NCBI GenBank assembly: GCA_016190545.1
Contig: JACPQI010000109.1
Coordinates: 1-15,821, forward strand
From: Chloroflexota bacterium
Lineage (GTDB): Bacteria; Chloroflexota; Dehalococcoidia; SHYB01; JACPQI01
Direction of reading: 5' to 3'
Length of the DNA: 15,821 bases
The notes beneath the pieces were generated by a model. The model was not told the origin of the DNA. It was given only the letters and a program-made list of their open reading frames with translations, and did no database searches. Every line of letters begins with the position of its first letter. Positions within the stretch are counted from its first letter, which is position 1. Both the position numbers and the translations under genes were made by a program. Positions 1-6,810 of this stretch are shown piece by piece.

Positions 1-21
1 ATGGTAGGATGGTGTGCGGGT

Positions 22-98
22 CGGGGCGTAGCGCAGCCCGGTAGCGCACTAGCATGGGGTGCTAGGGGTCCTGGGTTCAAATCCCAGCGCCCCGACCA
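22..98 (+). tRNA. tRNA-Pro (anticodon GGG)
   Basis: A complete cloverleaf folds by eye. The acceptor stem CGGGGCG (22-28) pairs perfectly with CGCCCCG (88-94), followed by discriminator A95 and an encoded CCA (96-98). The anticodon stem CTAGC/GCTAG (49-53, 61-65) closes a 7-nt loop whose middle bases 56-58 are GGG, which reads the proline codon CCC. The T arm is CTGGG/CCCAG (71-75, 83-87) around a TTCAAAT loop. The C1:G72 pair with A73 is typical of bacterial tRNA-Pro. Confidence 0.97.
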
Positions 99-114
99 GT
101 TTCTTTCACTGCTA

Positions 115-143
115 TTGCACCTGGCGCCACACCCGGCTATCAT
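115..143 (+). promoter_or_regulatory. Probable sigma70 promoter for the HAD-peroxiredoxin operon
   Basis: A TTGCAC -35 box (115-120), a 17-bp spacer and a TATCAT -10 box (138-143) lie just before the ATG at 156. The expected transcription start, near 150, would leave a leader of only about 6 nt, and no Shine-Dalgarno sequence is visible. A 6-bp inverted repeat, GGCTAT (135-140) and ATAGCC (150-155), spans the -10 and start region and could be an operator. Confidence 0.5.
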
Positions 144-155
144 GCCCCTATAGCC

Positions 156-551
156 ATGCGCGTCTTTTTCGACGTCGATAACACTATTCTGGCCTGGGAC
201 AACAGTCTCCGCCCCCTCGTCCGCGAAGTCTTCCAGCGCCTCAATGCTGACGGCCACTCCGTCTTCATCTGGTCGGGCGTGGGCTTGCGCTGGGAGGTTG
301 TACGCACCCATCAGCTTGAGCAGTACATCGTCACCTGCTACGTCAAGCCCCTGGACAGGTACCACGAAAGCCTCACATCCCTCGGCATCACAACAACCCC
401 CGACTTCGTCGTGGATGACCACCCCGGCATCGTGGAGGCCTTCAGCGGCTATCTGGTTTCGCCGTACTATTTTACCAACCCCCACGACCAGGAGATGCTA
501 CGCGTCTACGAGGCCGTCGCCACGCGCTCCAATGGAACGGGCAAGCCATGA
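156..551 (+). CDS. Small HAD-superfamily phosphatase-like protein
   Basis: A 131-aa protein with the landmarks of the haloacid dehalogenase superfamily. Motif I is DVDNT at residues 6-10 (nucleophile Asp6, acid/base Asp8). Motif II is the Ser of FIWSG (about residue 40), Lys64 is a candidate motif III lysine, and motif IV is VVDDHPG (Asp87, Asp88). It lacks a sizeable cap domain, so a cytosolic phosphohydrolase of unknown substrate is the most that can be said. The stop TGA (549-551) overlaps the ATG of the next gene (ATGA), so translational coupling with the selenoprotein peroxiredoxin is likely. The ATG at 156 is the first in frame and follows the promoter closely. Confidence 0.8.
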   Translation: MRVFFDVDNTILAWDNSLRPLVREVFQRLNADGHSVFIWSGVGLRWEVVRTHQLEQYIVTCYVKPLDRYHESLTSLGITTTPDFVVDDHPGIVEAFSGYLVSPYYFTNPHDQEMLRVYEAVATRSNGTGKP

Positions 552-1012
552 GCGCCACTCTGGATGCAGGCCAGTCTGCGCCCGGCTTCATGCTGCCCTC
601 CACCCAAGGCCCCATCGTCCTCGGAGACTTGCTGCACCACTGGCGCGTGGTCCTGGCCTTCTATACGGAAGACCTCACGCCCACCTGAACCACACAGGTC
701 TCCTCCCTCGTGCAGGGCTATGACACCTTCAAGGAGCTGAACGCAGAGGTGGTGGCGGTCAGCGCCGACAGCCTGGAGGCCCACCAGCGGTTCGCCCAGA
801 AGCTGGGCGGCGTGCCTTTCCCATTGGCCAGCGACGCCAACCTGCGCGTCGCTCGGCTCTACGGCGTCGCTGACGAGGGGGCCAAGCGCGCCACCCGCGC
901 CGTCTTCGTCATCGACAAGGGCGGCGTCATCCTTCACGCCAACCGGCAGTACAGCCCCGGCAACCAGGGTCACTACCTGGAGATGTTCAAGGCGCTGGGC
1001 ATGGAGCAGTAA
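548..1012 (+). CDS. Peroxiredoxin (AhpC/TSA-BCP type), probable selenoprotein with Sec47 encoded by TGA 686-688
   Basis: Read through one in-frame TGA, this is a 154-aa peroxiredoxin of normal BCP-like length. It has the N-terminal GQSAPGFMLPS segment, then FYTEDLTPT, the TGA, then TTQVSSL, where the family has its peroxidatic Cys (as in DFTPxCTTE). Thr44 is the catalytic Thr three residues before, and Arg117 (RATRAVFVID) is the conserved active-site Arg. After the TGA the frame stays open through LASDANLRVARLYGV to a TAA at 1010-1012, with no other lesion. The protein contains no cysteine, so it would work as a 1-Sec enzyme needing an outside reductant. Thr40 replaces the usual Pro of the PxxxTxxC motif. 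The gene overlaps the HAD gene by 4 nt and precedes a flavodoxin-like gene. Sec forms of this family are known. A nonsense-mutated pseudogene is the alternative, but it is unlikely given the exact position. Confidence 0.9.
696..728 (+). promoter_or_regulatory. Candidate bacterial SECIS element of the peroxiredoxin gene
   Basis: Downstream of the TGA, AGGT (696-699) pairs with ACCT (725-728). After an internal loop, CCCT (705-708) pairs with AGGG (714-717) around the 5-nt loop CGTGC (709-713). The apical loop starts 21 nt after the TGA and has G in its second position. Both fit the bacterial SECIS rule: a small loop 16-37 nt downstream with a G in its first two bases. Confidence 0.65.
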
Positions 1013-1038
1013 CGCGCTGTGGAGATGAGGCCTGGGCC

Positions 1039-1539
1039 ATGACCACCATTCTCGTCCTCTACGATAGCCACGGTGCGGTGAAGGACCTGGCCGAGGCCAT
1101 CGCCGAAGGGGTGGGCAGTGTGCCGGGCGCAACAGCGCTATCACGCTCCGTCGACGCCGCGACGCGAGACGACCTGGTGAACGCAGACGGCCTCGTCCTG
1201 GGCTCGCCCAACTGGAGCGGGGTGACCGGCAGGATGAAGCAGTGGCTGGACTCCATCGGCGACGTGTGGCAGGAAGGCCAGATGACAGGAAAGCCGGGCG
1301 CCGCCTTCACCGCTGGCTCATCGCGCTCCGCCGGCATCGAGGCTACACTGCTGCAACTTATCCACTGGATGCTGGCGGGCGGCATGGTCATCGTGGGCCT
1401 GCCCTGGGACGAGCGCATGAAGCGTACCGGTTCCTACTACGGCGCCACCGTCTGCGGCACCGTCACGCTGGAAGATCGCGAGCTCGCACGGACTCTGGGT
1501 AAGCGCTTGGCGGAGACGGCCTTGCGCCTCAGGCGCTGA
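1039..1539 (+). CDS. Flavodoxin/WrbA-like FMN-binding protein
   Basis: A 166-aa single-domain flavodoxin fold. The N-terminus TTILVLYDSHGAVKDLAEAIAEGV is a beta strand followed by a phosphate-binding loop (YDSHG, residues 8-12). Residues about 51-66, LVLGSPNWSGVTGRMKQW, match the GSPNxxxxxxxxxKxFxD region of WrbA and related NAD(P)H-dependent reductases. TAGSSRSAGIEATLLQLIHWMLAGGMVIVG is the second flavin-contacting region. It probably binds FMN and carries electrons or reduces quinones in the cytosol. It lies 26 nt after the Sec-peroxiredoxin in the same operon, so it could supply its reductant; that is inference. Its 3' end overlaps the convergent hpnG-like gene by 11 nt. Confidence 0.85.
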   Translation: MTTILVLYDSHGAVKDLAEAIAEGVGSVPGATALSRSVDAATRDDLVNADGLVLGSPNWSGVTGRMKQWLDSIGDVWQEGQMTGKPGAAFTAGSSRSAGIEATLLQLIHWMLAGGMVIVGLPWDERMKRTGSYYGATVCGTVTLEDRELARTLGKRLAETALRLRR

Positions 1540-2284
1540 GCCAGTGCAGGAGGAAGGTGTCAAGACTGCGGAGGGCCTTGCGGCGGCGGCGGGCGGTCTG
1601 GCAGAGGGTGGGCCACTCCCATGGCCGTAGGGTGAACGATGCCACATCGACCGGCGAGAGCTTGCCGGAGTTGTCGGCGATGCGCAGGAAGCTGCGCGGC
1701 AGATTGTGGCTGGCGGCGTCCATCACCGCCCGCACATTGAGGCACGGCACCGCGCGCTCCCGGGCCGCCTGCAGCACCCAGAACGCCTCCATGTCAACGG
1801 CCTGAGCGCCCGAACCGCGGAACATGGCGCGTTTGTCAGCGCTGCGCACCACGAGCACGGGGCTACACGCCGTGCGGCCAGTGATAAACGGCACGCCCTT
1901 GTCTTTTAGCAGCGTTCGCGCCCGCTCTACCAGGCCCGCGTCGCAGGCCAGGGCTTGGCCCGACTCGACAAATCCGGCTTCATTCCGCCACTCCCATGCA
2001 CTCATCGTGGTGGACAGTGCCAGCATGCCCGGCTTGAGGTCAGGCGAGAGTCCACCGGCCAGACCTACGGTCAGCAGCGCATTCACGGAGTGACGGGCCA
2101 GAAGCGCCTCGATCGCCGCAGCGGCGCGGCGCGGGCCGACACCCGTGATGCAGACGAGCACTTCCTTACCGTTAACGGTTGCCGTAGCAGACCATCCATC
2201 GGCCACAGGCGTACGCGAGGAAGAGCCAAGCCTGCGGAGCAGGCCGCCGACCTCGAAGGGGAGCGCAGCAACGACAGCCAGCAC
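1529..2284 (-). CDS. hpnG: Hopanoid-associated nucleoside phosphorylase (HpnG-like)
   Basis: A 251-aa protein of the purine/uridine phosphorylase (MTA/SAH nucleosidase) superfamily. It has an N-terminal LAVVAALPFEV strand, a GVGPRRAAAAIEALL segment (about residues 48-62), LLTVGLAGGLSPDLKPG (about 70-86) and the nucleoside-binding VDMEAFWVLQAA motif (about 168-179). Known HpnG releases adenine from adenosylhopane to give the ribosylhopane or phosphoribohopane intermediate of bacteriohopanepolyol synthesis. The assignment rests on fold plus position: it starts 12 nt after hpnH on the same strand. The start is GTG (2284-2282); no upstream alternative exists, because hpnH ends at 2297. The stop is TGA. 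The C-terminus is rich in Arg and Trp. Confidence 0.75.
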   Translation of the reverse strand: MLAVVAALPFEVGGLLRRLGSSSRTPVADGWSATATVNGKEVLVCITGVGPRRAAAAIEALLARHSVNALLTVGLAGGLSPDLKPGMLALSTTMSAWEWRNEAGFVESGQALACDAGLVERARTLLKDKGVPFITGRTACSPVLVVRSADKRAMFRGSGAQAVDMEAFWVLQAARERAVPCLNVRAVMDAASHNLPRSFLRIADNSGKLSPVDVASFTLRPWEWPTLCQTARRRRKALRSLDTFLLHWLSA

Positions 2285-2296
2285 GCCGACCTAGCG

Positions 2297-3337
2297 CTAT
2301 CCGGCGACGGGAGCCGGCTCCTTAACGCCGGACGCCATCGTCAGCTTCACGGAGCGGATGAGGTTGCGGGCATCGGCCATCATGGCCAACACCGCACTCG
2401 CCTCGTAGCCGGAGTGGATCATGCAGTTCTCGCAGCGGGGGTCGCGGCCATAGCCGAACTTGTCCCAGTTTGTGGTCTGCAATAGCTCTTTGTAGCTGGC
2501 CGCCTGGCCCTCCGCCGCCATGACGTAGCACGGCTTCTGCCATCCCATGACGTTGCGGTTGGGCATGCCCCACGGCGTGCACTGGAGCTGGACATCGCCT
2601 TGGAGGAACCCCAGGTAAAGGGGTGTGTTGGTAAGAGGCCAGCGCCTCTTGTGCTTGAGGATCTCGCGGAAGAACTGGTGGGTGCGCTGCCGCTTGAGGA
2701 AAATGTCCTGGCGAGGGGCCTTCTCGTAGCTGTAGCCGGGCGAGACCATGATGCCGTCCACTTTGATGTCGAAGGTCAGGAAATCGAACAGAGCAATGAT
2801 GTCGTCGGGGTCTGTGTTATCGAACACTGTGGTGTTGGTGGCGATGCGGAAACAGGCGGCCTTGGCGGCCCGCATGCCGCTGACGGCCGTGGCGAACACG
2901 CCGTCGCGGCACACAGAGGCGTCGTGGGCCTTCTCCAGGCCGTCCATGTGCACGTCGATGGTGAGATAGGCGGAGGGCTTTAGCTTCGGCAGGGACCGCT
3001 CCAGCAGAATGGCGTTGGTGCAGAGATAGACGAAGCGCCCCCGCTCGACGAACCCGTCGATGATCTCGCCGATCTGAGGATGGATGAGCGGCTCGCCGCC
3101 GGCAATGGAGACGACGGGCGCGCCGCACTCTTCAGCGGCGTCCCAGCACTCCTGCGGGGTGAGCATCTTCTTGAGGATAGGCTCCGGGTGCTGGATCTTG
3201 CCGCAGCCAGCGCAGGCCAGATTGCAGCGCCACAGCGGCTCCAACATGAGCACCAGAGGGAACTTGTCCCGTCTTAGCACCTTCTGCTTCACCAGGTAGG
3301 AGCCAACTTTCACTGCCTGCTTGAGCGGAGGACCCAT
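2297..3337 (-). CDS. hpnH: Radical SAM adenosylhopane synthase HpnH
   Basis: A 346-aa radical SAM protein with the cluster motif CNLACAGC (Cys38, Cys42, Cys45) followed by GKIQHPEPIL, a signature of the HpnH family. SIAGGEPLIHPQI is the SAM-contacting GGEP motif. The N-terminus PLKQAVKVGSYLVKQKV and the C-terminal CENCMIHSGYEASAV also match the family. HpnH joins a 5'-deoxyadenosyl radical to a squalene-derived hopene to make adenosylhopane, the first committed step of extended hopanoid synthesis. The ATG at 3337 follows an AAAGAG-type ribosome site. The gene heads a two-gene operon with hpnG and is preceded by a clear -10 box. Confidence 0.92.
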   Translation of the reverse strand: MGPPLKQAVKVGSYLVKQKVLRRDKFPLVLMLEPLWRCNLACAGCGKIQHPEPILKKMLTPQECWDAAEECGAPVVSIAGGEPLIHPQIGEIIDGFVERGRFVYLCTNAILLERSLPKLKPSAYLTIDVHMDGLEKAHDASVCRDGVFATAVSGMRAAKAACFRIATNTTVFDNTDPDDIIALFDFLTFDIKVDGIMVSPGYSYEKAPRQDIFLKRQRTHQFFREILKHKRRWPLTNTPLYLGFLQGDVQLQCTPWGMPNRNVMGWQKPCYVMAAEGQAASYKELLQTTNWDKFGYGRDPRCENCMIHSGYEASAVLAMMADARNLIRSVKLTMASGVKEPAPVAG

Positions 3338-3339
3338 AG

Positions 3340-3519
3340 CAACTCTTTCTAGCGAAAGGAGGGGTACATCGCCTGCCTAGGTATCTGCGGCATTATACCA
3401 CGCCAGTGGGCGGGAATCAGCAAATACAACCGGTATCCAAGAGCATCCGGATCTGGACGGCCAAGAGCGGCGGCTACATCGGCTTCAACTACGAGTACGA
3501 GACCCTCATCCCGCGCTAA
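3340..3519 (+). pseudogene. Possible 3' remnant of an unrecognised gene
   Basis: A plus-strand frame is open from after a TAG at 3337-3339 to a TAA at 3517-3519. Its end reads SIRIWTAKSGGYIGFNYEYE, then TLIPR, which looks protein-like, and a strong terminator follows 25 nt later. There is no start codon, and the 5' part overlaps the hpnH promoter region, so at most the C-terminal end of a displaced gene remains. I do not recognise the family. It may be chance coding. Confidence 0.2.
3392..3420 (-). promoter_or_regulatory. Promoter for hpnH-hpnG
   Basis: On the minus strand a perfect TATAAT -10 box (3397-3392) is preceded, at 17 bp, by a weak -35 candidate CTGATT (3420-3415). The expected start near 3386 gives a leader of about 50 nt before the hpnH ATG. 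Confidence 0.55.
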
Positions 3520-3544
3520 CGAACGCGCACGCCTAAGAACGGAA

Positions 3545-3580
3545 AGCGGGGGAGGCGATGTTGCCTCCCCCGCTCCTTTT
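3545..3580. terminator. Strong bidirectional intrinsic terminator
   Basis: A perfect 12-bp stem, AGCGGGGGAGGC (3545-3556) with GCCTCCCCCGCT (3563-3574), has a 6-nt GATGTT loop. On the plus strand CCTTTTCC follows; on the minus strand TTTCCG follows. It most likely ends the minus-strand yedE-tusA-rhodanese-PCYCGC operon, whose last stop is at 3624. It could also end any plus-strand transcript from 3340-3519. Confidence 0.85.
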
Positions 3581-3623
3581 CCGCCACTATGGTACCCGTG
3601 GTGCTGCGGCTGACAACCTCACA

Positions 3624-4085
3624 TTACTGGGTCTGTTTTTCCACCGCGTACTTCTGGAAGATGAACCGCCGTATCTCCCAGAGACTCTTCCCCTCTTCTG
3701 CCATGCGTTGGGCGTCACGCGCCGTTCCCTGGCACACTGTTCAGAAGGATCCCATCGGCTCGTAGGAGACGCCTCCGGTGGGACTGACGGAGCGGACGAA
3801 GCAGTCCCGCGTGTGCCTGTGGCCGAGGGCGGCGCACCCGCAATAGCAGGGCACGCCTTGCAGCACCTCAGGGTGCTCCACCGCATAGCGGTAGAGCGCG
3901 ATCACGTTCTGGTCCGCCGCCTGCACGTAGTCGGGCAGGCCGGTCTCCCCGGCTGGCTCGCCACCCGCAGCGCTCGTTTGCAGGTACGCGATCGCCCCCA
4001 GCGCCACGAAGACGGTGCCCACTGCCAGTGCCGGGACCGCCATTCGGCGGGTCAGGCTGAACAATCCGCCACCCATTCTCTGCAT
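3624..4085 (-). CDS. PCYCGC-motif protein, probable selenoprotein with Sec115 encoded by TGA 3743-3741
   Basis: Read through one TGA, this is a 153-aa protein. Residues 14-36 form a signal or membrane anchor. The family motif PCYCGC is at 79-84, followed by GHRHTRDCF (88-96), then SYEPMGSF, the TGA (residue 115), TVC, and a basic helix ARDAQRMAEEGKSLWEIRRFI (122-142) before a TAA at 3626-3624. The TGA makes a UxxC motif (Sec115, Cys118) exactly where relatives have CxxC, and the EGKSLxEIR tail is typical of the family. It is probably a periplasmic or membrane-anchored redox or metal-binding protein. It is the last gene of the yedE operon, 14 nt after the rhodanese stop. As I recall, this family is annotated in databases as a (seleno)protein; that needs checking. 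Without readthrough only 114 residues are made and the second redox motif is lost. Confidence 0.88.
3699..3734 (-). promoter_or_regulatory. Candidate bacterial SECIS element of the PCYCGC gene
   Basis: On the minus strand a lower stem TGCCA/TGGCA (3734-3730 with 3703-3699) encloses an internal loop. An upper stem GGCG/CGCC (3723-3720 with 3714-3711) has a 5-nt apical loop CGTGA (3719-3715). The loop begins 22 nt after the TGA and has G second. The layout and the CGTG loop start are almost the same as in the peroxiredoxin element. Confidence 0.7.
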
Positions 4086-4099
4086 GGCTCTTCGCTGGT

Positions 4100-5086
4100 C
4101 TATTTTTCGATGGGGGTGGAGGTGTCGTTACCCCACTCCGCCCAGGCGCCGTCGTAGTTGCGGAACTTATCGTAGCCCAGTAGGCGGAGTGCGAAGTAGG
4201 AATGGGAGCTCCGCACCGCCGTCTGGCAGTAACCAACGATCTCCTTATCCTTGGACAGCCCGGCCTTCTCGTAGAGGGCCTTGAGGTCAGCGGCGGGCTT
4301 GATGGTCGGGACGCCATTTACTTCTGTATTGTTCTGGGTCCAGTTGACGTTCTTGGCCCCAGGGACGTGGCCGCCGCGCTGGGAGCGCACGTCCGTGCCA
4401 TCGTACTCAGCCGGTGAGCGGGCGTCCAGGATAAGGACCTTGCTGTTCTGGAGATTGGCTAGGACGTAGGCCTTATCGGCGAAGAGAGCCTCATTGGGAT
4501 GGGGAGTGTAAATGGCCGCTTGGACATCGGGCGTCTTGCGGCTCAGTTCACGCTCGTCCGCCTTCCATGCTGCGATGCCGCCGTTCAAGATGCTGGTCTT
4601 GGCGTGACCGAAGTATTCGAGGGTCCACAACAGGCGGCTGGCGCTCAGGCTGCTGCCTTCATCATAGATGACCACCTGGGTGTTGTTGCTCACGCCCGCG
4701 TTCGCCATCATCTTGGCGAAGTCGTCGGATGTGGGCAGCTCGTTGCCGATGTTGTTGCGCGTCGTGGCGAACTGGGCCATCGGCAGGTTCACGGCGCCCG
4801 GGATGTGGGCCTCTGCATACTGGGCGGTTGGCCGCACATCGATGACGCGCAGAGTGGCGACCTCAATGCGCGACGCCAACCAGGCCGTGTCGACAATCAG
4901 CTCCGGCCTGGCGAACCCGGCTGGCACCGGGGCCGAGCTTTTTCCTTGGGGGGCCGGTGTCGCCGTCGGGGCTGCTGCTTTGTCTTCGCTCCCGCCGCCG
5001 CAGGCGACTGCGAGCGCGGCGAGGGCTGCGGCCACGAGGGCCAGGGAGAAGAGGCGCAAGGGACGGAACATCATAAGCCGGTTCAT
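4100..5086 (-). CDS. Two-domain rhodanese (thiosulfate sulfurtransferase) lipoprotein
   Basis: A 328-aa protein from the ATG at 5086-5084, which overlaps the tusA stop (ATGA) and has an AAGGAGG site. An upstream extension to 5293 would only run antisense-like through tusA. The N-terminus has a signal with lipobox AVAC (Cys29) and a Gly/Ser/Pro-rich linker containing TATPAP. The first rhodanese domain (VIDVRPTAQYAEAHIPGAVNLP onward) has Asp in place of the catalytic Cys (IYDEGSSLSASR). The second has LDARSPAEYDG and the active loop CQTAVRS (Cys287), ending YDGAWAEWG. It probably carries sulfane sulfur from thiosulfate on the outer face of the membrane, supplying the neighbouring YedE and TusA. 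Rhodaneses can also bind selenium as a perselenide. Confidence 0.9.
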   Translation of the reverse strand: MNRLMMFRPLRLFSLALVAAALAALAVACGGGSEDKAAAPTATPAPQGKSSAPVPAGFARPELIVDTAWLASRIEVATLRVIDVRPTAQYAEAHIPGAVNLPMAQFATTRNNIGNELPTSDDFAKMMANAGVSNNTQVVIYDEGSSLSASRLLWTLEYFGHAKTSILNGGIAAWKADERELSRKTPDVQAAIYTPHPNEALFADKAYVLANLQNSKVLILDARSPAEYDGTDVRSQRGGHVPGAKNVNWTQNNTEVNGVPTIKPAADLKALYEKAGLSKDKEIVGYCQTAVRSSHSYFALRLLGYDKFRNYDGAWAEWGNDTSTPIEK

Positions 5087-5340
5087 TTGGCTTCCTCCTT
5101 TACCACGCTGGGACTTAATGTAAGCTTCCATTCGGCGGAGCGGACGCGCTCGATCTTCACGTCCCAGCCCAGCCGCACGGCTTCGTTGGGAATGGTGAGC
5201 AAGGCCGGTGGATGGTCGGTCAGCACCTCGATTACCTCGCCCGGTTTCGCCTTCTGCATCGCCTCCGAGGCCTTCATCATGGGGTAAGGACAAATCTCTC
5301 CCCGGACATCCAGCTTCTTCGCTTTGGCCGTTTCCGTCAT
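5083..5340 (-). CDS. tusA: TusA/SirA-like sulfur carrier protein
   Basis: An 85-aa TusA-family protein. The hallmark CPYP motif is at residues 17-20 (LDVRGEICPYPMMKASEAM), with Cys17 the persulfide-carrying residue. The rest (GEVIEVLTDHPPALLTIPNEAVRLGWDV) is the usual beta-alpha-beta fold. It accepts sulfur from a rhodanese or transporter and relays it in the cytosol. The start is the ATG at 5340-5338 behind AAGGGAGG; a TTG at 5370 is possible but overlaps yedE. It lies 22 nt after yedE and overlaps the rhodanese lipoprotein gene by 4 nt. TusA homologues next to YedE also occur in selenium-metabolising genomes, so selenium relay is an alternative role. Confidence 0.92.
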   Translation of the reverse strand: MTETAKAKKLDVRGEICPYPMMKASEAMQKAKPGEVIEVLTDHPPALLTIPNEAVRLGWDVKIERVRSAEWKLTLSPSVVKEEAK

Positions 5341-5362
5341 GCTTGCGCCTCCCTTTGCTCCA

Positions 5363-6607
5363 CTATCCAAGCTTCTTGATCAGCCGAACACCGACGAACG
5401 AGCCGACGAGCAACCCCAGGGCGAATCCCCAGGCATTGACACCCAGCGAAGGGGCGGCGGAGAAGAAGGCGCCCAATGTGCATCCCAGGGCCAGGGCCGC
5501 GCCATAGCCCATCAGGATGCCGCCAATGACGGCCTGGACATAGCGTTTGGGCTGGCGCGGCACCCGAATCTTGAACTCGCCCGCAAGGTTGGCGGCGACA
5601 AAGGAACCCAAGACAATACCCACGTTGATCATGGTACCGTGGGTAAGGCCCACGCGCTTCGTTTCCGCCCCGCCGATGTTGCAGGTGCCGCCGATGTCGC
5701 CAAGGCCGGTCAGGGCCCCCGGCGTCAAGCCCACCTCTTTGCTCCCCAGGTCCATCCAGCGGAACATCTCGCCGGTCACGCCCCAGGGGTGGGCGTAGAG
5801 GTACTCCAGGGTGTTGAGAAAGCCGAGCAGCGCCCCCGCCGCCAGCACCGGCCAGGCGTTTACGAACACCTTCTGGAGCAGCGTCTTCACCTTTGCGCCG
5901 AACGTATCTTGCGCTGGCGTCGCGTCCAGTTCCGGATCGCGGAATGCCCGTGCGGGGGAACGGCCCTCCCACCACAGCACGAGCAGGTAGGCCAGCAGCA
6001 GGCCGAGCAAGGTCAGGACGATGCCGCCGGACCAGCCTACATAATGGGGCAGCCAGATGCGCGGGGCGTAGGAGACGCTGGTGTCCCACCAAAAGCCCCA
6101 GGTACGCGATAGGAGGAAGAACCCTACCAGCACGCCGCCCAGGGCGACCAGGGAGCCGACATAGCCTTCTCCAACGCGGTACAGGCTGCCGGACAGGCAG
6201 CCGCCCGCCAGCACCATGCCGAAGCCGAAGAGCAGTCCGGCGACGACGGTGTGGAACCCCAGCGGCGCCACATTCGCCTCCAGCGGGTAGCGCCCGGTGA
6301 TGATGGTGGGGCTGAGGTTGTACATGGCGAGGGCAAAGCCCAAGGTGGCGACGGCCATGCCGAGCAGCACGGCGCGCATCACCCGGCCGTTGCGGAACAG
6401 CCACAAGTCCCTGAACGACGAGGCGAAGCAGAACCGGCTCCGCTGCAGCACAAAGCCAAAGGCCAGGCCGAACAGCCACATGACCACCAGGTCCGCTTGT
6501 CCTCGGTTCAAGACGTAGATGACCGCAGCTACTAGGAGCCCCAGGGCGCCTAGCCCAGCCTGCCTCAGCCACGAGCTGTCCCGCACCTGTCCTACCGCAA
6601 CAGCCAT
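5363..6607 (-). CDS. yedE: YedE/TsuA-family thiosulfate or sulfur transporter
   Basis: A 414-aa multi-pass inner-membrane protein with two YeeE/YedE (sulf_transp) halves. The repeated small motifs RSRFCFASSFRDL (Cys60), GMVLAGGCLSGSLYR (Cys137), GDIGGTCNIGGAETKR (about Cys309) and GAALALGCTLGAFFSA (Cys376) are the conserved cysteine loops that pass thiosulfate in characterised TsuA. The last strand ends with a basic VRLIKKLG. It starts the operon yedE-tusA-rhodanese-PCYCGC and is preceded by a leader with a terminator directly before its ATG. Members of this family found beside TusA and Sec genes have been proposed to take up selenium, which fits the four Sec genes here, but the sequence alone cannot tell sulfur from selenium. 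Confidence 0.92.
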   Translation of the reverse strand: MAVAVGQVRDSSWLRQAGLGALGLLVAAVIYVLNRGQADLVVMWLFGLAFGFVLQRSRFCFASSFRDLWLFRNGRVMRAVLLGMAVATLGFALAMYNLSPTIITGRYPLEANVAPLGFHTVVAGLLFGFGMVLAGGCLSGSLYRVGEGYVGSLVALGGVLVGFFLLSRTWGFWWDTSVSYAPRIWLPHYVGWSGGIVLTLLGLLLAYLLVLWWEGRSPARAFRDPELDATPAQDTFGAKVKTLLQKVFVNAWPVLAAGALLGFLNTLEYLYAHPWGVTGEMFRWMDLGSKEVGLTPGALTGLGDIGGTCNIGGAETKRVGLTHGTMINVGIVLGSFVAANLAGEFKIRVPRQPKRYVQAVIGGILMGYGAALALGCTLGAFFSAAPSLGVNAWGFALGLLVGSFVGVRLIKKLG

Positions 6608-6621
6608 CTGCGACTCCAGTC

Positions 6622-6652
6622 AAAAAGAAACCCCTCGAAGCAGATCGAGGGG
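6622..6652 (-). terminator. Intrinsic terminator immediately before yedE
   Basis: On the minus strand CCCCTCGA (6652-6645) pairs perfectly with TCGAGGGG (6638-6631) around a 6-nt loop, followed by the U-rich tract TTTCTTTTT (6630-6622). It lies only about 15 nt before the yedE ATG and points into the operon, so it can only make sense as a regulated attenuator. Confidence 0.85.
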
Positions 6653-6800
6653 TGGGTCCGCCAAGCCTGCCGCCCTTGCCGTACGCCCCTTATGCTTGTG
6701 GCCGCCGGGGAAGGCGAGAGCGGGCCGCTCCCCTCGTAAGTGGTCTACAACAACACATACGACACCCCTTCACCCACACTTTGGCCCCGTTCCCGCTGTT

Positions 6801-6810
6801 GGTCATGACC
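6801..6810. promoter_or_regulatory. Perfect palindrome GGTCATGACC, possible operator
   Basis: A 10-bp perfect palindrome lies just downstream of the weak -10 candidate of the yedE leader. It could be a repressor site or the first hairpin of the leader. There is no second copy in the window that I can see. Confidence 0.3.

Noticed and set aside
548..1012. Peroxiredoxin as a nonsense-mutated pseudogene
   Set aside because: The TGA is exactly at the catalytic Cys codon, the rest of the frame is intact, a SECIS-like hairpin follows, and three other genes in the window show the same pattern.
506..1144. Minus-strand ORF of 212 aa opposite the peroxiredoxin
   Set aside because: It has no recognisable motifs and lies antisense to the peroxiredoxin, whose frame is conserved on both sides of the TGA.
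5337..6623. Long minus-strand ORF of 428 aa overlapping yedE in another frame
   Set aside because: It is Arg/Gly/Pro-rich and lacks family motifs, a GC-rich shadow of yedE.
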